This document shows, in pieces, positions 27,960 to 32,901 of a DNA stretch of 32,901 nt. How positions within the stretch are numbered: the stretch's first letter is position 1; the number at the start of each line of letters is the position of its first letter. The DNA comes from Flavobacteriales bacterium. Lineage in GTDB: Bacteria; Bacteroidota; Bacteroidia; Flavobacteriales; Flavobacteriaceae. The stretch spans positions 1-32,901 of the forward strand of contig JAMONO010000096.1 of NCBI GenBank assembly GCA_027065715.1. The letters run 5' to 3'. The notes beneath the pieces were generated by a model, which saw only the letters and a list, made by a program, of their open reading frames with translations, made no database searches and had not been told where the DNA came from. The position numbers and the translations under genes are program-made.

Positions 27960-28403
27960 ATGACTTGCATCAACATACAACAAGTTGAATACCATTCCGA
28001 TTTATATTGGCAAGTGGTTGATTTGCGTGAGAAAATTTTACGTAAACCACTTGGTTTAAAATTTTCATCGAACGATTTAACCGGTGATAACAACGATATT
28101 ATTTTGGCAGCTTGCTTTCAAAACAAAGTAATTGGCTGCGTGCAATTGCAACCCGTTGATAAACAAACCTACAAATTGCGTCAAATGGCTGTCGATAAAA
28201 CTTTCCGGCGACAAGGTATCGGTAAAAAACTTATATTTGAAGCCGAACAAACAGCCCGAAACAAACACCGTAACAAGATAATTTTGCATGCACGTAAAAC
28301 CGCTTTGAATTTTTATAAAAAACTAAAATATAAGGTAACATCAGAAAAATTTTTTGAAATAGGAATTGCACATTATCAAATGGAAAAAAAATTAGACATA
28401 TAA
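27960..28403 (+). CDS. GNAT family N-acetyltransferase
   Basis: LRQMAVDKTFRRQGIGKKLIFEAEQTA (acetyl-CoA loop QxxGIG), ALNFYKKLKYKV. Confidence 0.92.
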   Translation: MTCINIQQVEYHSDLYWQVVDLREKILRKPLGLKFSSNDLTGDNNDIILAACFQNKVIGCVQLQPVDKQTYKLRQMAVDKTFRRQGIGKKLIFEAEQTARNKHRNKIILHARKTALNFYKKLKYKVTSEKFFEIGIAHYQMEKKLDI

Positions 28404-28512
28404 AACCTAACTTTTTATTAAATTTTTCTTAAAACAAGTTTATTTAACCATATTTTTTTGATATTTGTAATACAAATTACTTATGCTTTCATTTTTTCAA
28501 AAAAATCACGAA

Positions 28513-30933
28513 ATGAAATATATCTCACACTTGCTATCTTTACTTTTGATGTCCGGTATTGTATTCAATCTTTCCGCACAAAAAAAAGAAATCAAAACCC
28601 TTCAAGCCACAAGAGTGTCAAAGGCACCCAAAATTGATGGCGACCCCAACGATTTACAATGGAAAGATGCACATGCCGCAACCGGTTTTTATATGTTTTC
28701 GCCCGGAGACGGAACGCCTTTGCCGCAAGCCTATGATATGGAGGTAAAGGTCGTTTATGATGACTTTGGTATATATGTATTGTCCGTAATGAAAGATCCC
28801 GATCCCAAAAGTATCCGGCGTGAATTTAGTCTGAGAGATCAAGTTGCACAAGCCGACAATTTTGCCGTTATGATTAACCCGTTCTTATCGCCCAACAATA
28901 CCTACATGTTTGCCGTATCGGCATCAGGCTCACAAATGGACAGTAACCAACCGCAAAAAGGTGATGTATCGTGGAATGCCGTATGGAAATCGGAAGTAAA
29001 AATTACCGATTACGGTTGGGTAACCGAAATAGCTATTCCTTATTCTGCCTTGCGATTTCAAAATGACCAAGAACAAACTTGGGCAATTACTTTTTTCAGA
29101 CATATCGAAAGCAAACGCGAAGACTACTCATGGACATATATCGATAAAACCAAACGCGGTGATGTAGTGCAATTTTTGGGCAGACTAACCGGTCTTACCA
29201 ATATCAAACCACCGGTTCGATTAAGTTTATACCCATACACTTCAATAGTTCATCAAAGATATAAAGGCGACAACTCAACCGATTTTGGCTTTGGTATGGA
29301 TTTAAAATACGGCTTGAGCGAAAGCTATACGCTCGACGCTACATTAATTCCCGATTTTAGCGATACCCCTTACGACGAACTTGAGCTAAATTTGGGTCCC
29401 TTTGAACAATATTATGCCGAAAAAAGACAGTTTTTTACCGAAGGCTTTGATTTGTTTAACAAAGGACGACTATTCTATTCGCGACGAATAGGTTCACAAC
29501 CTTCTGATTATTACACTGTTTACAATAATTTAAACAGTGATGAAACCTTAATCGATAATCCCGAAAAAGTAAAACTGATCAATGCCATAAAAATTTCGGG
29601 TAGAAACAAAAACGGTTTAGGTATCGGATTTTTTAATGCCATTACCAACAAAACAGAAGCAACCGTTAAAAACAATATAACCGGAAAAGAACGTAAAATT
29701 CTTACCGAACCTTACGCCAACTACAATATTTTTGTAATGGACTACAATTTTAAAGGAAATTCATCGGTTAGTTTAATCAACACCAACGTTTTACGACAAG
29801 GTTCGGCACGTGATGCCAATGTTACCGGTATTGCTTGGGATATTTACGGCATGGATAACACGCTACTTGTAGGAGGAACAACCGCCATGAGTTTAATCAA
29901 CCAAAACGAAACTTATGACAAAGGTTTTAAATATATTTTACACGCCAAAAAAAGCTTTAAACAACATGGAGTAAGAGCACTTATTAGAGTTTATGACGAT
30001 AAATTTGACAGCAATGACTTAGGATTTACCCGCAAAAACAATTATGCCAATTTTGATATCGCATATAGTTACGGCATCATAAAACCAACCAAACATTTTA
30101 ACGTATTTAAAATAAATTTTAATGTGGGATTTGACCACCAATACAAACCATTTCATAAAATTCAACGAGACTTTGAACTTAATTTTTTTGCTACCAACAA
30201 AAAATATTTAAGCTACGGCATGGGTCTTGAATATGTTACCGATGCTTATGACTACTACGAACCCCGTGTGCCCGGAAGATATTTTATCGATAAAAAACAC
30301 GGTGGTTTTTGGGCATTTCTTTCAACCGATTACCGAAAAACTCTGGCAATTGACCTCAAACTTGTTAGGTTTACCAAATTTAACGATCCGCAAAACTATG
30401 TCAGTTTTAAAATAGCACCCCGTTTAAGAATCGGCAATCAGTTTAAAATCAATTATAGCCTTGACTACGGTCGTATGAAAAACGGTAAAGGTTTTGTCGA
30501 TTTTCAAGGAGATGATATTATTTTCGGAAACAGACAACAACAAAACATTACCAATAGCTTGGGAGCCAATTACTACTTTACCACCAAAGCCGGTATTAAC
30601 TTCAATTTCAGATACTATTGGGCTCCTGTTGAATATGACGATTTTTATAAGCTGGAAAATGACGGAAGTTTAACACCCATTGACAATTATACACAAAAAA
30701 AAGATATAAATTATAATATTTGGAATATCGACTTGGGTTATGTCTGGGAATTTGCACCCGGAAGCAAACTGTCATTGTTATACAGAAACAGTATTTTTGA
30801 CATCAATCAATTGGCTTACTTAAAATTTGACGAGAACTTTAAAAATTTACTCGAACAACCGCAACAACATACTTTTATACTAAAAATGATATATTATATC
30901 GACTACAATACCGTAAAAACCCGTTGGTTTTAA
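28513..30933 (+). CDS. DUF5916-like outer-membrane protein with CBM9-like N-terminal domain
   Basis: MKYISHLLSLLLMSGIVFNLSAQ signal peptide (start moved from 28483); PKIDGDPNDLQWKDAHAATGFYM...; SRRIGSQ; ends in aromatic beta-strand ...VKTRWF. Confidence 0.85.
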   Translation: MKYISHLLSLLLMSGIVFNLSAQKKEIKTLQATRVSKAPKIDGDPNDLQWKDAHAATGFYMFSPGDGTPLPQAYDMEVKVVYDDFGIYVLSVMKDPDPKSIRREFSLRDQVAQADNFAVMINPFLSPNNTYMFAVSASGSQMDSNQPQKGDVSWNAVWKSEVKITDYGWVTEIAIPYSALRFQNDQEQTWAITFFRHIESKREDYSWTYIDKTKRGDVVQFLGRLTGLTNIKPPVRLSLYPYTSIVHQRYKGDNSTDFGFGMDLKYGLSESYTLDATLIPDFSDTPYDELELNLGPFEQYYAEKRQFFTEGFDLFNKGRLFYSRRIGSQPSDYYTVYNNLNSDETLIDNPEKVKLINAIKISGRNKNGLGIGFFNAITNKTEATVKNNITGKERKILTEPYANYNIFVMDYNFKGNSSVSLINTNVLRQGSARDANVTGIAWDIYGMDNTLLVGGTTAMSLINQNETYDKGFKYILHAKKSFKQHGVRALIRVYDDKFDSNDLGFTRKNNYANFDIAYSYGIIKPTKHFNVFKINFNVGFDHQYKPFHKIQRDFELNFFATNKKYLSYGMGLEYVTDAYDYYEPRVPGRYFIDKKHGGFWAFLSTDYRKTLAIDLKLVRFTKFNDPQNYVSFKIAPRLRIGNQFKINYSLDYGRMKNGKGFVDFQGDDIIFGNRQQQNITNSLGANYYFTTKAGINFNFRYYWAPVEYDDFYKLENDGSLTPIDNYTQKKDINYNIWNIDLGYVWEFAPGSKLSLLYRNSIFDINQLAYLKFDENFKNLLEQPQQHTFILKMIYYIDYNTVKTRWF

Positions 30934-32513
30934 GTCTTTCCTTGTATTTTTCTAATGACTTGAATACGATTTTTCACATCTAATTTCAGGTAAATGTTTT
31001 TGATGTGACTTTTTACCGTATTTTTTGAAATAAACATTTTGTCGGCAATTTCATCATTAGAATAACCTTGTGCTATGAGTTTTAAAACATCTGTTTCGCG
31101 TTTGGTCAAATCCATTTCTTTCAATTTATCTTCCAAATCAAGCTCCGATTGACCTCCTTTTTTCATTTGTTGCTCCAATTCGTTTATTTTCAATATATAA
31201 CTTTGAATTTGCGAATTCTTTTGCTCCAATTCCAAATCTTTATTTTTACGTCTCAAACTAAAAAACATATACAAAAAAACAATGGCCACCAAACTAAAAA
31301 CACCAATACCAATCATAATAAAAAAGAAACGTTTGGAGGAGGCTTTTTCTTTTTCTTTTTCATACGCCAATTGCTTTATTCTTTCGTCTTTTTCTCTGGT
31401 TTCGTATATAATTTGATTACTAATAATACTGTTTTTTGCGGTAATATTTACAATACTGTCGTGAAATTTTTTGGACATAACATGCGCTTCCAAAGCTTTT
31501 TTATAATCTTTTTTGGCTTTATAATATTCAACCAAGGCATTGTATCCCAACGATATATTTTCTTTGGAATTTATTTCTTTGGCAATTTGTAAACCTTTGT
31601 TAATATCGGAATAAGCTTCGTTATACTTCTTAAAAGTCAGTTTTGCCAAACCTCTGTTAATATAAGTATTGGCACAATAACGCTTAATATTACGAGCTTC
31701 CAATAACGGCAGAGCACGGTCATAGTACCATATTGCCTTTAAATAATCACCCTTTTCTTTATATAACAAACCCAAAAGATTATATTCTACACCAACCTTT
31801 TGGTCTTTATAAATAAGTTTAGCCAAATCCAAAGATTTTTTTAAATAATACTCGGCCGAATCATAATTTTTTTTATAAATATAAACCTCTCCCAAATTTG
31901 CCAAATTGTATTCCTGACCTTTCAAATTTTTTTCTTTTAACTCATAATTCAAAGACTGTTGAAAATAATATAAAGCTTTGTCATATTCTTCCGTATTAAC
32001 AAACACATTGCCAATACCGTTTAAAACACGTGCTATTTGACGATTATTTTTACTGGCTTTTGCCAAACTCAAAGCCATCATATAATATTTATAAGCTTCT
32101 TTTTCATCATTGAGCTTACGAAGCGACACACCCAAATTATTTAAACATTTTACTTTGAGCAATGTATCTTTTGATTTTTCTAAAAAACCCAAAGCACGCT
32201 TATGATATTCAACCGATTTTAAAAAATGATTTTTTCGACGTTCCATATAACCTTTCATATCATAGGCATTGGCAATACCATCGATATAATAGATACGTGA
32301 AGCAATATCTAAAGCCTCTTCAACCAAATCGGGACGCACATAATGAGATTTAATATTCAATTTCAAAATAGAATCAACTTTGGCAGGAGAATCTGGTAAT
32401 TGTTTGTAATAATTAAACAAACTGTCAATCTGATTGGTCGAAATTTGCCCCGAGACTATATAAATGTTTATAAAAAGAACCGTAGAAAAAAAATATTTAA
32501 TATAAACAGACAT
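30930..32513 (-). CDS. TPR repeat transmembrane regulator with C-terminal LuxR-type HTH
   Basis: Signal peptide, multiple TPRs, one TM helix (FFFIMIGIGVFSLVAIVFLYMFF), coiled coil, LTKRETDVLKLIAQGYSNDEIADKMFISKNTVKSHIKNIYLKL. Confidence 0.93.
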   Translation of the reverse strand: MSVYIKYFFSTVLFINIYIVSGQISTNQIDSLFNYYKQLPDSPAKVDSILKLNIKSHYVRPDLVEEALDIASRIYYIDGIANAYDMKGYMERRKNHFLKSVEYHKRALGFLEKSKDTLLKVKCLNNLGVSLRKLNDEKEAYKYYMMALSLAKASKNNRQIARVLNGIGNVFVNTEEYDKALYYFQQSLNYELKEKNLKGQEYNLANLGEVYIYKKNYDSAEYYLKKSLDLAKLIYKDQKVGVEYNLLGLLYKEKGDYLKAIWYYDRALPLLEARNIKRYCANTYINRGLAKLTFKKYNEAYSDINKGLQIAKEINSKENISLGYNALVEYYKAKKDYKKALEAHVMSKKFHDSIVNITAKNSIISNQIIYETREKDERIKQLAYEKEKEKASSKRFFFIMIGIGVFSLVAIVFLYMFFSLRRKNKDLELEQKNSQIQSYILKINELEQQMKKGGQSELDLEDKLKEMDLTKRETDVLKLIAQGYSNDEIADKMFISKNTVKSHIKNIYLKLDVKNRIQVIRKIQGKT

Positions 32514-32701
32514 TGATTGTTTTATTTGTGTTGTTCAAAGTTAAATAAATATTATTAAACGCAAAAATTATTGACAGAAGAAAAACTTCTTTTTTCGTAA
32601 CCTTCCATGCAAGATTACTCATTATCAAAAGATTATCGTTCTTGCTAAAAAACAATAAAAAATTGTATAATTTTTTCTTGCTTTAAAGAAATATTTTTTT
32701 G

Positions 32702-32709
32702 TATATTTG
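32702..32709 (+). promoter_or_regulatory. -7 promoter element (TATATTTG) for tRNA-Phe
   Basis: TATATTTG, with TTG at 32678-32680 at the expected -33 spacing. Confidence 0.65.
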
Positions 32710-32726
32710 CAGTCTCAAACCAATAA

Positions 32727-32799
32727 GGTACCTTAGCTCAGTTGGTAGAGCAAAGGACTGAAAATCCTTGTGTCCGCAGTTCGATTCTGCGAGGTACCA
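32727..32799 (+). tRNA. tRNA-Phe (anticodon GAA)
   Basis: Acceptor GGTACCT/AGGTACC, D-arm GCTCAGTTGGTAGAGC, anticodon arm AAGGA-CTGAAAA-TCCTT, T-arm CGCAG-TTCGATT-CTGCG; CCA not encoded. Confidence 0.97.
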
Positions 32800-32804
32800 C
32801 AGAA

Positions 32805-32835
32805 AAAGGCTGTCGATATAAGGCAGCCTTTTTTG
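32805..32835 (+). terminator. rho-independent terminator after tRNA-Phe
   Basis: AAAGGCTG...CAGCCTTT stem followed by a T run. Confidence 0.85.
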
Positions 32836-32846
32836 TATATTTATCT

Positions 32847-32901
32847 ATGCACTACGTATATATCATTTACAGCAATAAATTAGGTCGATTTTATATCGGA
32901 G
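32847..32901 (+). CDS. GIY-YIG nuclease-superfamily protein, partial (N-terminus only)
   Basis: ATG at 32847: MHYVYIIYSNKLGRFYIG..., the GIY-YIG N-terminal signature, truncated by the window edge. Confidence 0.8.
   Translation, partial: MHYVYIIYSNKLGRFYIG

Noticed and set aside
31149-31592. 147-aa plus-strand ORF opposite the TPR-LuxR gene
   Set aside because: Phe-rich shadow of a Lys-rich coding region (FFFFFF runs); not a credible protein.
1-32901. CRISPR array, transposase, integrase or prophage genes
   Set aside because: No spaced direct-repeat array seen by eye and no ORF with transposase, integrase, Cas or phage structural motifs; the partial GIY-YIG gene at the right edge is not sufficient evidence.

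Overview
This 32.9 kb window is typical Bacteroidota/Flavobacteriia-like chromosome: AT-rich, with TAnnTTTG -7 promoter elements, a T9SS sorting tail and SusC-style CarboxypepD_reg TonB receptors. From left to right it contains: (1) a minus-strand surface-polysaccharide cluster (partial glycosyltransferase absent from the ORF track, Wzy-like polymerase, Wzx-like flippase, GT4, UDP-ManNAc dehydrogenase) divergent from a wecB-type epimerase; (2) uvrC tightly linked to an alkyltransferase-like (ATL, PAHR) gene; (3) three tandem paralogous secreted helical proteins (possibly divergent, duplicated PilJ-N-like) followed by two DUF3857/transglutaminase-like proteins, one of which has lost its catalytic residues; (4) a probable copper-related outer-membrane locus: an OprC/NosA-like TonB receptor with a CxxxM...HxM signature, an acidic lipoprotein, a second TonB receptor, a CECC/CPHTGP beta-propeller lipoprotein and two small Cys-containing membrane-anchored paralogues, with long inverted repeats in two intergenic gaps; (5) housekeeping and accessory genes (alpha/beta hydrolase, T9SS protein, YbhN/LPG-synthase-like membrane protein, panD, GNAT, DUF5916, TPR-LuxR regulator, tRNA-Phe, partial GIY-YIG gene). 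The best candidate for an undescribed system is the 15.6-24.0 kb putative copper-handling locus, followed by the three-paralogue secreted operon. All family assignments are from reading motifs; no searches were run.
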